Below are positions 26,053 to 35,483 of a stretch of DNA of 64,000 nt, in pieces. Every line of letters starts with the position of its first letter. The first letter of the stretch is position 1. A model generated the notes under the pieces. That model saw only the letters and a program-made list of their open reading frames with translations, made no database searches and had not been told where the DNA came from. Position numbers and translations under genes: made by a program. This DNA is from Streptomyces sp. P9-A2 (GTDB taxonomy: Bacteria > Actinomycetota > Actinomycetes > Streptomycetales > Streptomycetaceae), in assembly GCF_036634175.1 (NCBI RefSeq), contig NZ_JAZIFX010000001.1, positions 1,364,001 to 1,428,000 of the forward strand, given 5' to 3'.

Positions 26053-27054
26053 TCACAACTTCGCGAGGATGTCGACCGAGAAGACCAGCGTGGAGTCCTT
26101 CTTGATGTCGCTGCCCTCCGGCGGCGTGTCGCCGTATCCCAGCTCCGGCGGAATGACAATGAGGACCCGGCTGCCGACCTTCTTGCCGGTCAGCCCCTGC
26201 GCCCAGCCCTTGACGACCTGCTGCAGCGAGAACGAGGTCAGCTGCCCCCGCCCGTACGTCGAGTCGAACTCCTTGCCCCCGTCCCACAGCACGCCCTTGT
26301 ACTGCACGAGCACGCTGTTGCCGGCGCCGACCTCCTCGCCGTCGCCCTCGAGGATGTAGCTCGACACGAGCTTCTTCGGGGCGTCCGCGTCGGGCATCTC
26401 GATGGAGGGCGCCTTGCCGTCCGTGTTCGTGCCGACCTTGGGCAGATCGACGTCGTCCTGGGCGACCTCGCGGCCCTCGGCAGAGCTCTTCGCGTTGAAC
26501 GTGTCCTGCACGTCCACCACGAACACCAGGGTGTCGGTGCCCTTGATGCCCGCCTGCTCATTGCCCTGCGTGCCGTACCCCCAGGTGGGCGGGATCGCCA
26601 TCTGGACCCGGCTGCCGGCCTTCTTCCCCGTCAGCCCGTACCGCCAGCCGTCGATGATGCTGCCCTGGGCCAGCTGGATCGCCAGCGGAGCCTTGCGGTC
26701 GTAGGAGTTGTCGAACACCTTCGCGGTGCTCCACACCTGGCCCAGGTAGTGGGCCACCACGAAGTCGTTCTCCGCGATGGCCTTGCCACCGCCCGCGATG
26801 ACGGTCTTCACCGCGAGGTCCTTGGACGGGTCGCCGCTGCCCTTGGCCACGGTGGGCTTCTCACCGAACTTCACCCCCTCGGTGATCGCCGGCAGCGGGC
26901 CGTCGACGATCTTCGGCGGGGGCGCGGCCGACGCGTCCGGCGCGGACGGCGAGGCGCTCTCGCTGGCCTTGCTCGAATCGGACCCGCCGTCGCCGCACGC
27001 GGCGAGAGCGGCCAGTCCAGCGGGTACGGCAATGAGAAGTGAGCGTCGGCGCAC
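26053..27054 (-). CDS. Lipoprotein with two tandem FKBP domains
   Basis: A 333-residue exported lipoprotein. The lipobox is LAALAAC (Cys20), followed by a Ser/Ala/Pro-rich linker. The first FKBP-like domain (about 95-180) contains VVAHYLGQVWSTAKVFDNSY and VQMAIPPTWGYGTQ, and the second (about 245-333) VLVQYKGVLWDGGKEFDSTY and LIVIPPELGYGD. It would fold proteins outside the membrane. It lies between pafA and the cytoplasmic FKBP; a hairpin separates it from pafA, so it probably has its own promoter in 27055-27153. Confidence 0.92.
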   Translation of the reverse strand: MRRRSLLIAVPAGLAALAACGDGGSDSSKASESASPSAPDASAAPPPKIVDGPLPAITEGVKFGEKPTVAKGSGDPSKDLAVKTVIAGGGKAIAENDFVVAHYLGQVWSTAKVFDNSYDRKAPLAIQLAQGSIIDGWRYGLTGKKAGSRVQMAIPPTWGYGTQGNEQAGIKGTDTLVFVVDVQDTFNAKSSAEGREVAQDDVDLPKVGTNTDGKAPSIEMPDADAPKKLVSSYILEGDGEEVGAGNSVLVQYKGVLWDGGKEFDSTYGRGQLTSFSLQQVVKGWAQGLTGKKVGSRVLIVIPPELGYGDTPPEGSDIKKDSTLVFSVDILAKL

Positions 27055-27153
27055 GGTGGGGGCCTCGTAATCATCGATCTTGTCGGTGGCGTCCGCGCAA
27101 CTCTACGGCGTGAGAAGGGCGCCGCACTGAGTAACGTACGGCGCCCGTGTGGC

Positions 27154-27181
27154 GTTCCTCGGTTCGGGAGAACCGAGGAAC
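27154..27181 (-). terminator. 12-bp perfect hairpin after pafA
   Basis: GTTCCTCGGTTC (27154-27165) and GAACCGAGGAAC (27170-27181) form a perfect stem with the tetraloop GGGA, starting 9 nt after the pafA stop on the minus strand. Confidence 0.8.
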
Positions 27182-27189
27182 AACGCGTC

Positions 27190-28551
27190 TCACATACCGG
27201 CGATCAGTTTCTCCACCCGCTCGTCCACCGACCGGAACGGGTCCTTGCACAGCACCGTCCGCTGCGCCTGGTCGTTGAGCTTGAGGTGCACCCAGTCGAC
27301 GGTGAAGTCCCGCCGCTGCTCCTGCGCCCGGCGGATGAAGTCACCGCGCAGCCGCGCCCGGGTGGTCTGCGGCGGAACGGACTTGCCCTCGAAGATCTTC
27401 ATGTCGTTGCAGATCCGGGCGGCCTGCCCCCTCTTCTCCAGCAGGTAGTACAGACCACGACGACGGTGGATGTCGTGGTAGGCGAGGTCTATCTGCGCGA
27501 CCCGCGGATGCGACATGGTCATGTTGTGCTTGGCCCGGTACCGCTCGATGAGCTTGTACTTCATCACCCAGTCGATCTCGGTGCCGATGCGGTCGAGGTC
27601 CTCGGCCTCGATCGCGTCCAGCGTGCGGCCCCACAGCTCGAGCACCTGCTCGACCGTGCCGGTGCGGATGCCACGGCGCTCGCAGAAGTCCACCGCCTTC
27701 TCGTAGTACTCGCGCTGCACCTCCAGGGCGGAGGCCTCACGTCCGCTCGCCAGGCGGACCTTGCGGCGGCCCGTGATGTCGTGGCTCACCTCACGGATCG
27801 CCCGGATCGGGTTCTCCAGCGTGAGGTCACGCATCACCGTGCCCGCCTCGATCATGCGCAGTACCAGATCGGTGGCACCGACCTTCAGCAGCATGGTCGT
27901 CTCGGACATGTTCGAGTCGCCGACGATGACATGGAGCCGGCGGTACCGCTCGGCGTCCGCGTGCGGTTCGTCCCTCGTGTTGATGATCGGCCGGGACCGG
28001 GTCGTCGCCGAGGAGACGCCCTCCCAGATGTGCTCGGCCCGCTGGCTGACGCAGTACACCGCGCCACGCGGCGTCTGCAGCACCTTCCCGGCGCCGCACA
28101 GCAGCTGGCGGGTCACCAGGAACGGGATGAGGATGTCCGCGAGTCGCGAGAACTCCCCGTGCCGGGCCACCAGAAAGTTCTCGTGACACCCGTACGAGTT
28201 GCCCGCCGAGTCGGTGTTGTTCTTGAACAGGTAGACGTCGCCCGCGATTCCCTCCTCGTGCAGGCGTCGTTCGGCGTCCACCAGGAGTCCTTCGAGAATG
28301 CGCTCCCCAGCCTTGTCGTGGGTGACCAGCTCGGTCAGGTTGTCGCATTCGGGTGTGGCGTATTCCGGATGCGAACCCACGTCGAGATAAAGGCGGGCGC
28401 CGTTGCGCAGAAAGACGTTACTGCTGCGGCCCCATGACACGACACGGCGGAAGAGGTACCGCGCCACCTCGTCAGGAGACAGACGGCGCTGTCCCCTGAA
28501 CGTGCACGTGACGCCGTACTCGTTCTCCAGCCCGAAAATGCGGCGGTCCAT
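27190..28551 (-). CDS. pafA: Pup-protein ligase PafA
   Basis: 453 residues, full length for the family. The carboxylate-amine ligase fold is recognisable from [12 protein letters not shown] (catalytic Glu9), [16 protein letters not shown], the ATP-binding [20 protein letters not shown] and [20 protein letters not shown]. PafA activates the C-terminal Glu of Pup with ATP and links it to substrate lysines. It starts 9 nt after the stop of the upstream MFS gene, so it may be co-transcribed with it, and it is separated from prcBA, pup and arc by only a few kilobases. Confidence 0.97.
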   Translation of the reverse strand: MDRRIFGLENEYGVTCTFRGQRRLSPDEVARYLFRRVVSWGRSSNVFLRNGARLYLDVGSHPEYATPECDNLTELVTHDKAGERILEGLLVDAERRLHEEGIAGDVYLFKNNTDSAGNSYGCHENFLVARHGEFSRLADILIPFLVTRQLLCGAGKVLQTPRGAVYCVSQRAEHIWEGVSSATTRSRPIINTRDEPHADAERYRRLHVIVGDSNMSETTMLLKVGATDLVLRMIEAGTVMRDLTLENPIRAIREVSHDITGRRKVRLASGREASALEVQREYYEKAVDFCERRGIRTGTVEQVLELWGRTLDAIEAEDLDRIGTEIDWVMKYKLIERYRAKHNMTMSHPRVAQIDLAYHDIHRRRGLYYLLEKRGQAARICNDMKIFEGKSVPPQTTRARLRGDFIRRAQEQRRDFTVDWVHLKLNDQAQRTVLCKDPFRSVDERVEKLIAGM

Positions 28552-28560
28552 GACTGAACA

Positions 28561-29820
28561 TTACGCCCGATCCCCTGAACCCAAACGGGGTTCGAGGGCA
28601 CGGTTCGGATCATTTTCCGAACCGGCCGCAACTACGGCCCCGCCCGCGGGAACCGCCAATACCCTTCCGGTGCACATCAAAACCAGAAAAGCCACGCCAC
28701 CCGCGACAGCCGGCATCGCGAAACCCCCCTGCGCGCCGCTCGCCTCGACCACCGGCCCGGCCAGACCCGTCCCCACCGAAGCGCCCACGGTGAACGTCGT
28801 CACCAGCCACGAGAACGCCTCCGTGACCGTCCCGGCCGGTGCGTGCCGGTCCACCAGCACGAAGGCACACGCGATCGCCGGGGCCAGGAACACACCGGCG
28901 ACCACCGCGAGCAGGGTCATCGCCACCGGCCCGGGCATCAGCGTCAGCGGCAGGTAACACACCGCCAGGAAGGCCACCAGCACCTGCAGTCGCCGCGCCG
29001 GCTCGCCCGCCCACTGCCGCGCCCCGTACGCCATGCCGCCGACGAGCGCGCCGAGCCCCAGGCCCGCCATCAGCCAGCCGTACACGTGAGCGCCGCCGTG
29101 TTCGTCCCCATAGGGCACCGAGGCCACCGTGATGGATCCCAGCGCGATACCGACGAACAGGAAGGCACCCAGCAGCGCCAGCAGCCCCGGCGAGCGCAGC
29201 GCCCCCAGCCAGTGCGCCTCGCGCGGCGCCGACCGCCACGCGCGCGAAGGCGCCGACACCACCACGGACAACGCGCCCAGCACCCCCAGCCCGTTCAGCA
29301 CCAGCAGGGCTACCGCGGGCGACCAGAGCGACGCGCACACCGTGACGAGCAGCGGCCCTACGGTGAACATCACCTCCTGCGCCACCGCGTCCATCGCGTA
29401 CGCCCGGTGCACCTGGTCCTCGCGGTGCAGCACCGAGGACCACAGGGCCCGCAGCCCGCCCTCCAACGGCGGCGTGAACAGCCCCGCGGCGGCCACCGCC
29501 GCGTACGCCGCGGCCCGCGGTTCGGTCCCCACGAACGCGAAGACCGCCATCGCCAGCGCCGACAGCACCGCGGCGGGCAACTGGACCCGCGGCTGGCCCC
29601 GCAGGTCCACGAGCCGCCCCAGCACCGGCTGCCCGACCGCGTTGGCCACGCCGTACACCGCCGCCAGGGCACCGGCCAGACTGTACGAACCGCCCTCCGC
29701 GCGGACGAACAGCACGATCGCGATGGCCGCGGTCCCGTTGGGCAGCCGGCCCACCAGCGTGCCCACCAGCAGCCGGGCGGCGTGCCGCACCCGGAGGATC
29801 TCCAGGTATCCCGTGGCCAT
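28561..29820 (-). CDS. MFS transporter
   Basis: A 419-residue major facilitator with 12 predicted hydrophobic helices. The A-like motif GRLVDLRGQPR lies after the second helix. It reads like a drug or small-molecule exporter of the actinobacterial MFS families with no substrate signature. It ends 9 nt before pafA and starts divergently from a LacI-type gene across a region with an inverted TACGTA motif. The link with PafA is positional; it may provide the pafA promoter. Confidence 0.88.
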   Translation of the reverse strand: MATGYLEILRVRHAARLLVGTLVGRLPNGTAAIAIVLFVRAEGGSYSLAGALAAVYGVANAVGQPVLGRLVDLRGQPRVQLPAAVLSALAMAVFAFVGTEPRAAAYAAVAAAGLFTPPLEGGLRALWSSVLHREDQVHRAYAMDAVAQEVMFTVGPLLVTVCASLWSPAVALLVLNGLGVLGALSVVVSAPSRAWRSAPREAHWLGALRSPGLLALLGAFLFVGIALGSITVASVPYGDEHGGAHVYGWLMAGLGLGALVGGMAYGARQWAGEPARRLQVLVAFLAVCYLPLTLMPGPVAMTLLAVVAGVFLAPAIACAFVLVDRHAPAGTVTEAFSWLVTTFTVGASVGTGLAGPVVEASGAQGGFAMPAVAGGVAFLVLMCTGRVLAVPAGGAVVAAGSENDPNRALEPRLGSGDRA

Positions 29821-29867
29821 GCAGCACCCTCCACTCGCCCGCCGATGCTCCTCGGAACCCCGACGTT

Positions 29868-29896
29868 GTACGTATAACCTCGTTCTTCATACGTAC
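29868..29896. promoter_or_regulatory. Inverted repeat GTACGTAT-N13-ATACGTAC, candidate LacI operator
   Basis: GTACGTAT (29868-29875) and ATACGTAC (29889-29896) are perfect inverted arms separated by 13 nt. Each also contains the self-palindrome TACGTA, with centres 21 bp apart. The site lies between the divergent MFS and LacI-type genes, 48 bp from the MFS start. Two face-related operator halves fit a dimeric or tetrameric LacI regulator. Confidence 0.65.
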
Positions 29897-29950
29897 CATG
29901 TCCGCTGTTCACCAGTCCAGACGGAGTCCAGTCGAAGGAGCGGTCCCACG

Positions 29951-30967
29951 GTGGCCCGAGCCCAGACCCGCCCCACCAGCCGGGACGTCGCGCAGGCCGC
30001 CGGCGTCTCCCAGGCCGCCGTCTCCCTCGTCATGGGCGACAAATGGCGTGGCCGCGTCTCGGAAACCACGGCACAACGCGTACGCGAGGCGGCGCACACC
30101 CTCGGCTACCGCCCGAACCTGGCCGCCCGCAACCTGCGCCTCGGCCACACCCGCACAGTGCTCCTGGTCGTCCCCGCCCTCACCACCGAGTTCTTCGCCG
30201 GCGTCTACACCGGAGCCGCGCGCGTCGCCGCCCAGCACGGCTTCGGCGTCGTTCTCTACCCCTCCCCCGAAGGCATCGGCCCCGCCCGCAACCCCTTCGC
30301 CTCCGGGCAGGCCGCCCTCGACGGCGTCATCGCCTCCTCCATGGCCGCGGACGCCCTCACCGCGATCCGCGGCGACCAGCTCCCCCTGGTCATGCTCGAC
30401 AGCGACCCCGGAAGCACCCTGGGCGCCGCGACGGTCAACCTCGACATCGCCGACGGGATCCGCCACATCGCCCGCCATCTCCTGGACCTGGGCCACCGCG
30501 ACGTCCTCCACCTGGCGGCGGACGTCCCCTCCTGGACCTTCGAGGTACGCGCCCGCGAACTGGCGGCCCAGCTGGCCACGGTCCCCGGCACGACCCTGCG
30601 CACCGCCCGGTCACCCATCTCCATCCAGGGCGCCGTCACCGCCGCCCACGCCGCCCTGGCAACCCCCGGCCGCCCCACCGCCGTCGTCTGCGACGACGAC
30701 CAGCTCGCCGCCGGCACCTACAAGGCGGCCCGCCGGCTCGGCCTGCGCATCCCCGACGACCTCTCCGTCACCGGCCTCGACGACCTGGCCCTGGCCACGG
30801 CCCTCGACCCGGAACTCACCACCGTCCGCCTCGACGCGGAACTCTTCGGTGAACGCGGCATGCAGGCCCTCCTCGCGGTCCTCGACCACCGCACCCCCGA
30901 CGCCGTCGACATCCCCGTCCACCTGGTGATCCGGGAATCGACGGCCCCGCCCGCACCGCACCCATGA
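29951..30967 (+). CDS. LacI family transcriptional regulator
   Basis: A 338-residue LacI/GalR regulator. The N-terminal HTH is TSRDVAQAAGVSQAAVSLVM, with the hinge helix in YRPNLAARNLRLGHTRTVLL, then a periplasmic-binding-like ligand domain. GTG at 29951 follows GAAGGAG. It is divergent from the MFS gene and convergent with prcA. It is probably a local regulator of the MFS gene, through the TACGTA inverted repeat. The ligand is not predictable; a sugar or nucleoside is usual for the family. Confidence 0.9.
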   Translation: MARAQTRPTSRDVAQAAGVSQAAVSLVMGDKWRGRVSETTAQRVREAAHTLGYRPNLAARNLRLGHTRTVLLVVPALTTEFFAGVYTGAARVAAQHGFGVVLYPSPEGIGPARNPFASGQAALDGVIASSMAADALTAIRGDQLPLVMLDSDPGSTLGAATVNLDIADGIRHIARHLLDLGHRDVLHLAADVPSWTFEVRARELAAQLATVPGTTLRTARSPISIQGAVTAAHAALATPGRPTAVVCDDDQLAAGTYKAARRLGLRIPDDLSVTGLDDLALATALDPELTTVRLDAELFGERGMQALLAVLDHRTPDAVDIPVHLVIRESTAPPAPHP

Positions 30968-30970
30968 AAA

Positions 30971-31019
30971 GCCCGGCGGGGGCGCCCGCCCGCACCGCGG
31001 ACGCACACCCCCACCGGGC
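30971..31019. terminator. Bidirectional terminator between the LacI gene and prcA
   Basis: GCCCGGCGGGGG (30971-30982) pairs with CCCCCACCGGGC (31008-31019) with one mismatch. Read on the minus strand the stem is followed by TTTT, making a good intrinsic terminator for prcA. It also lies 3 nt after the stop of the convergent LacI-type gene. Confidence 0.7.
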
Positions 31020-31058
31020 CGCACGGGCCCACCCGGACAAGACGGATGCCGGCCGGTG

Positions 31059-31862
31059 CTACTCCTTGCCCCCCGGCGTGCCCTCGGACGGACCCCCGGA
31101 CGCGCCTGAGGCCTCGTCCTCCGCCTCCACGTCGGCCTCCGCCTCGGACGCCGTCTCCGCACCGCCGACCTCCAGCAGCCGCGCCAGCTGCCGGCCGGTG
31201 ATCCGCTTGAACTTCCGCTGCTGCGGCCGCGTACGGTCCAGCACAGCCACCTCCAGCCGCTCCGCGGGAATCTCCCGCTCACTGCCGTTGGTGTCCCGCG
31301 ACAGCGACTGCACCGCCAGCGCCAGCGCCTCGGCCAGCGTCATGCCGTCCCGGTGCCGCTGGTCCAGATAACCGCCGATCTGCTCCGCGTTGCCCCCCAC
31401 CGCCACCGAGCCGTGCTCGTCGACGATGGAACCGTCGTGCGGCAGCCGGTAGATCTGGTCGCCCTCCGGGGTCTCGCCGACCTCGGCCACCACCAGCTCC
31501 ACCTCGTACGGCTTCTCCGCCGCACTCGAGAAGATCGTGCCCAGCGTCTGCGCGTACACGTTCGCCAGGCCCCGGGCCGTCACGTCGGCCCGGTCGTAGG
31601 TGTAACCCCGCAGATCGGCGTAGCGCACACCACCGATCCGCAGATTCTCGTACTCGTTGTACTTACCGGCGGCGGCGAAACCGATCCGGTCGTAGATCTC
31701 GCTGAACTTGTGCAGCGCACGGGACGGGTTCTCGCCGACGAACACGATGCCGTCGGCATACTGCAGCACGACCAGACTGCGGCCGCGCGCGATCCCTTTA
31801 CGGGCGTATTCCGCCCGGTCGGCCATCGCCTGCTGGGGTGAGACATAGAACGGCGTCGACAC
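31059..31862 (-). CDS. prcA: 20S proteasome alpha subunit
   Basis: 267 residues. The alpha-type fold is recognised from [20 protein letters not shown] (the gating N-terminus), [19 protein letters not shown], and [20 protein letters not shown]. There is no N-terminal catalytic Thr. Seven copies form each outer ring and contact the Arc ATPase. The final 30 residues are a Glu/Ala/Ser-rich tail, common in Streptomyces. It is 75 nt downstream of prcB. Confidence 0.96.
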   Translation of the reverse strand: MSTPFYVSPQQAMADRAEYARKGIARGRSLVVLQYADGIVFVGENPSRALHKFSEIYDRIGFAAAGKYNEYENLRIGGVRYADLRGYTYDRADVTARGLANVYAQTLGTIFSSAAEKPYEVELVVAEVGETPEGDQIYRLPHDGSIVDEHGSVAVGGNAEQIGGYLDQRHRDGMTLAEALALAVQSLSRDTNGSEREIPAERLEVAVLDRTRPQQRKFKRITGRQLARLLEVGGAETASEAEADVEAEDEASGASGGPSEGTPGGKE

Positions 31863-31937
31863 GGATCAACCGTCCCTTTCTGTCGAGGTCACTGGATGGA
31901 GGCTGGATGAAGGACCGTCACCGACGAACCCCGTGCC

Positions 31938-32783
31938 CTACAGCAGCGCGGCACGCGGACCGTCCGGCTGCTCCAGCCGCCGCTCCAGCACCGCCCGGGC
32001 GATCCCGGCCGCCTCGTCCTCGGTGAGCCGGCGGAAGCCGTCCTCGGTGATCACCGTGACGATCGGGTAGATCCGGCGGGCGACATCGGGACCGCCGGTC
32101 GCCGAATCGTCGTCCGCGGCGTCGTACAGGGCCTGCACCACCAGGGTGGTCGCCTCGGACTCGCTCAGATCACCCCGGAAGAGCTTCTTCATGGCACTGC
32201 GCGCGAAGACCGACCCGGAGCCGGTGGCCGCGTACCCCTGCTCCTCCGAACGCCCGCCCGTGACGTCGTAGGAGAAGATCCGCCCCTTCTCCCGGTCCAC
32301 GTCGTACCCCGCGAACAGCGGGACCACGGCCAGCCCCTGCATCGCCATCCCGAGGTTGGACCGGATCATGGTCGACAGCCGGTTCGCCTTGCCCTCCAGG
32401 GACAGCTGCGCGCCCTCGACCTTCTCGAAGTGCTCCAGCTCCAGCTGGAACAGCTTCACCATCTCCACGGCGAGCCCCGCCGTACCGGCGATGCCCACCG
32501 CCGAGTACTCGTCCGCGGGGAACACCTTCTCGATGTCCCGCTGGGCGATGACATTGCCCATGGTGGCCCGGCGGTCACCGGCGAGCACGACACCGCCGGG
32601 GAAGCTCACGGCGACGATCGTGGTCCCGTGCGGCGCCTCGATCACGCCCTGAACAGGCGGCAGTTGCCGCTTCCCCGGGAGCATCTCCGGCTGATGCTCC
32701 GACAGGAAGTCCATGAAGGACGACGACCCGGGAGTCAGGAAGGCAGCCGGTAGACGCCCGGTGCTACGAGTGTTGGCTTCCAC
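31938..32783 (-). CDS. prcB: 20S proteasome beta subunit
   Basis: 281 residues including a 53-residue propeptide ending in HG. Autocatalytic cleavage before Thr54 ([10 protein letters not shown]) exposes the nucleophile. Core motifs are [26 protein letters not shown] and [16 protein letters not shown]. The gene start overlaps the 3' end of the endonuclease VII-like gene by 49 bp, so the two are translated from one message. Seven copies make each catalytic inner ring. Confidence 0.97.
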   Translation of the reverse strand: MEANTRSTGRLPAAFLTPGSSSFMDFLSEHQPEMLPGKRQLPPVQGVIEAPHGTTIVAVSFPGGVVLAGDRRATMGNVIAQRDIEKVFPADEYSAVGIAGTAGLAVEMVKLFQLELEHFEKVEGAQLSLEGKANRLSTMIRSNLGMAMQGLAVVPLFAGYDVDREKGRIFSYDVTGGRSEEQGYAATGSGSVFARSAMKKLFRGDLSESEATTLVVQALYDAADDDSATGGPDVARRIYPIVTVITEDGFRRLTEDEAAGIARAVLERRLEQPDGPRAALL

Positions 32784-33328
32784 GAGGTTCCTTCCAGGTA
32801 GGCGGCAGCCCGACGAACAGCGTCGGGATCGTCTCCCAACTTGCCGATGGCCGAATTACAGTTGAAGCACAGTACGCCACGGACCTTACCCGTCCTGTGG
32901 CAGTGATCCACATGAACGGCGGGGGCGCGCAAACAAATCACGCAGAGCCCCATCTGCGAGGCGACCATCTGGTCCCGCTCGGCTTCCGTGATGCCATACT
33001 GACGCTTCAGGTGGCCCGCGCGTCCCTTCAGCGCCTTGCAGGACTTGCACAGCGTCGCCAGGCCGTCCGACGCTGTGCGATTTCGCGTCCATTCACTGTG
33101 CGGTTTGACCTCACCGCACGTCCAGCAGTACTTGTGCCCCTCGGGCACCTCGACTCTCGGCCTGACCCTTCGTCCCTTGGCCAACTGCCGCTCTTGGTGG
33201 TATGCGGCCGCGCACTCCCGGCAATAGACCTGCAAGCCATCCCGGATTGCCCTGTTCCGCGCGAACGCTGCCCGCGGCTTGTGTTGTTTACACCGCGAGC
33301 AGCGCTTCAGGTCGCCTTCATTTTCCAA
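32735..33328 (-). CDS. Endonuclease VII-like HNH nuclease within the proteasome cluster
   Basis: About 197 residues. The C-terminal half matches phage recombination endonuclease [23 protein letters not shown] and [20 protein letters not shown], with the zinc-coordinating Cys pairs and DHCH catalytic motif. The N-terminal half holds two further Cys-rich repeats ([18 protein letters not shown] and [18 protein letters not shown]). TTG at 33328 is taken for its GGGAG site; GTG further upstream would overlap pup. The gene overlaps prcB by 49 bp and starts 37 nt after pup. Its codons are less GC-rich than the neighbours, suggesting acquisition. From memory similar genes sit here in other streptomycetes. 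No known role in pupylation. Confidence 0.85.
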   Translation of the reverse strand: MENEGDLKRCSRCKQHKPRAAFARNRAIRDGLQVYCRECAAAYHQERQLAKGRRVRPRVEVPEGHKYCWTCGEVKPHSEWTRNRTASDGLATLCKSCKALKGRAGHLKRQYGITEAERDQMVASQMGLCVICLRAPAVHVDHCHRTGKVRGVLCFNCNSAIGKLGDDPDAVRRAAAYLEGTSWKPTLVAPGVYRLPS

Positions 33329-33365
33329 CCCAGGCTCCCCCGCAACCCTCGATCTAAAGGGATTT

Positions 33366-33581
33366 CTACTGTCCACCCTTCTGCACGAAGGACCGAACGA
33401 AATCCTCTGCGTTAGCCTCGAGCACGTCATCGATTTCATCGAGGACGTCGTCCACGTCGTCGCTCAGCTGCTCCTGGCGCTCCTTGAGGTCTTCGGATGC
33501 CTGCGCCTCGGGCGCCTCCTCGACCTCCTCGGTGGAACGCGTCGCCTTCTGCTGTCCGCCGCCGGTGTCCTTGGTCGCCAT
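33366..33581 (-). CDS. pup: Prokaryotic ubiquitin-like protein Pup
   Basis: A 71-residue, intrinsically disordered acidic protein ending in KGGQ. The C-terminal Gln must be deamidated to Glu by Dop before PafA can conjugate it. The central helical region (DLKERQEQLSDDVDDVLDEI) is the part that binds the Arc coiled coil. ATG at 33581 is taken (MATKDTGG), 9 nt inside a longer open frame. The gene is followed by the nuclease, prcB and prcA in one direction. Confidence 0.97.
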   Translation of the reverse strand: MATKDTGGGQQKATRSTEEVEEAPEAQASEDLKERQEQLSDDVDDVLDEIDDVLEANAEDFVRSFVQKGGQ

Positions 33582-33690
33582 AACCCTCACCCCGCTCGGT
33601 TCGACGTTCTTGATCAGACCCTACAAGCAGGATCCGACATGGGCCCCGTAGTTCCTACAACGTACGGCGGCCACCTCGATGATTCCCTTT

Positions 33691-33716
33691 CGCCGGACTT
33701 TCCACCCTGTCCGGCG
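33691..33716 (-). terminator. 8-bp hairpin between dop and pup
   Basis: CGCCGGAC (33691-33698) and GTCCGGCG (33709-33716) form a perfect stem with a 10-nt loop, 21 nt downstream of the dop stop. It suggests that dop transcripts end before pup and that pup has its own promoter within 33582-33690. Confidence 0.55.
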
Positions 33717-33736
33717 GCCCGGTCGTGCGGGCCGGC

Positions 33737-35248
33737 TCAGTTGCCGGACAACACCCTGACCAGGTCTTCTGCCGTTCGGCAGCGGTCCAGGAGCTCCTTG
33801 ACATGATTACGCGTTCCGCGAAGCGGTTCCAGGGTTGGGACGCGCTGGAGCGAGTCCCTGCCGGGCAGGTCGAAGATCACCGAGTCCCAGGAAGCCGCCG
33901 CTACGTCGTCCGCGTACTGCTCCAGGCAGCGTCCGCGGAAGTAGGCGCGGGTGTCCTCGGGCGGCTTCGTCCGGGCCCGTTCGACCTCTGTCTCGTCCAG
34001 CAGCCGCTTGATGCTGCCGCGGGCGACGAGGCGGTTGTAGAGCCCCTTGTCGGGCCGCACGTCGGCGTACTGGAGGTCGACGAGGTGCAGCCGGGCGGCG
34101 TCCCAGTCCAGATCGTCCCTGCGCCGGTAGCCCTCCATGAGCTGCCGCTTGGCGACCCAGTCCAGCTCGCCGGCCAGGCTCATGTGGTCGTTCTCCAGGC
34201 GGTTGAGGGTGTCCTCCCAGCGGGTCAGGACATCCTTGGTCTGGTCGTCGGCGTCGGCTCCGTACCGTTCCTCGACGTATTTGCGGGCGAGTTCGTAGTA
34301 CTCCATCTGGAGTTGGACGGCGGTGAGTGTGCGGCCGCTGCGGAGCGTGACCAGCCGCTTCAGGGTGGGGTCGTGCGAGACCTGGTGCAGCGTCCGTACG
34401 GGCTGGTCGACGGCGAGGTCCACGGCGATGAAGCCGTCCTCGATCATCGACAGTACGAGCGCGGTCGTGCCGAGCTTCAGGTAGGTCGAGATCTCGGACA
34501 GGTTCGCGTCGCCGATGATCACATGGAGCCGGCGGTGCTTCTCGGCGTCGGCGTGGGGTTCGTCGCGGGTGTTGATGATGGGGCGCTTCAGCGTGGTCTC
34601 GAGACCGACCTCGACCTCGAAGTAGTCCGCGCGCTGGCTGAGCTGGAAGCCGTGTTCTCGGCCGTCCTGGCCGATGCCGACGCGTCCCGCGCCGGTGAAG
34701 ACCTGGCGCGAGACGAAGAACGGGGTGAGGTGGCGGACGATGTCCGAGAAGGGCGTCTCCCGCTTCATCAGGTAGTTCTCGTGGGTGCCGTAGGAGGCTC
34801 CCTTGTTGTCGGTGTTGTTCTTGTACAGGTGGATGGGCTGGGCGCCCGGGAGCGCGGCGGCCCGTTCCGCGGCTTCGGCCATGATCCGTTCGCCGGCCTT
34901 GTCCCAGAGGACGGCGTCGCGGGGGTTGGTGACCTCGGGGGCGCTGTATTCGGGGTGTGCGTGGTCGACGTAGAGGCGTGCGCCGTTGGTGAGGATGACA
35001 TTGGCGAGGCCGATGTCCTCGTCGGTGAGCTGGCTGGAGTCGGCGGCCTCGCGGGCGAGGTCGAAGCCTCGCGCGTCCCGCAGCGGGTTCTCCTCCTCGA
35101 AGTCCCAGCGGGCCCGGCGGGCCCGGTGCATCGCCGCCGCGTAGGCGTTCACGATCTGGGACGAGGTGAGCATGGCATTGGCGTTGGGGTGACCGGGGAC
35201 GGAGATCCCGTACTCCGTCTCGATGCCCATTACTCGCCGTACGGTCAT
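33737..35248 (-). CDS. dop: Pup deamidase/depupylase Dop
   Basis: 503 residues, a paralogue of Paf[30 protein letters not shown], the ATP-binding [20 protein letters not shown] and [20 protein letters not shown] are conserved. The insertion around [16 protein letters not shown] corresponds to the Dop loop that separates Dop from PafA. It deamidates Pup Gln to Glu and removes Pup from substrates. The ATG at 35248 is clear. It is about 230 nt downstream of arc, behind an intrinsic terminator. Confidence 0.97.
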   Translation of the reverse strand: MTVRRVMGIETEYGISVPGHPNANAMLTSSQIVNAYAAAMHRARRARWDFEEENPLRDARGFDLAREAADSSQLTDEDIGLANVILTNGARLYVDHAHPEYSAPEVTNPRDAVLWDKAGERIMAEAAERAAALPGAQPIHLYKNNTDNKGASYGTHENYLMKRETPFSDIVRHLTPFFVSRQVFTGAGRVGIGQDGREHGFQLSQRADYFEVEVGLETTLKRPIINTRDEPHADAEKHRRLHVIIGDANLSEISTYLKLGTTALVLSMIEDGFIAVDLAVDQPVRTLHQVSHDPTLKRLVTLRSGRTLTAVQLQMEYYELARKYVEERYGADADDQTKDVLTRWEDTLNRLENDHMSLAGELDWVAKRQLMEGYRRRDDLDWDAARLHLVDLQYADVRPDKGLYNRLVARGSIKRLLDETEVERARTKPPEDTRAYFRGRCLEQYADDVAAASWDSVIFDLPGRDSLQRVPTLEPLRGTRNHVKELLDRCRTAEDLVRVLSGN

Positions 35249-35439
35249 GCGGCCCTCCTTGCCTGGCGGCGCCCCCGGTCGGGGTCGCTGCTCAAGTACC
35301 GCCGGCGCTCCGGTGCGTGTGCGGTGCCCGTCCCCACACTGTGCGACTCGGCGGTATTGAAGAGCCTAGAACGCCTTTGCACTGGTGGGGAGATCATTTG
35401 CGTCATTGCTGTGTTCCGGTGGTGGCTGCGGAAAACAGT

Positions 35440-35474
35440 CGGCTGCGGGTACCCACCGAGGGAACCCGCAGCCG
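35440..35474 (-). terminator. Intrinsic terminator after arc
   Basis: CGGCTGCGGGT (35440-35450) and ACCCGCAGCCG (35464-35474) form a perfect 11-bp stem with a 13-nt loop. On the minus strand it is followed by ACTGTTTTCC. It starts 10 nt past the arc stop codon. Confidence 0.8.
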
Positions 35475-35483
35475 CCCTGTCTT

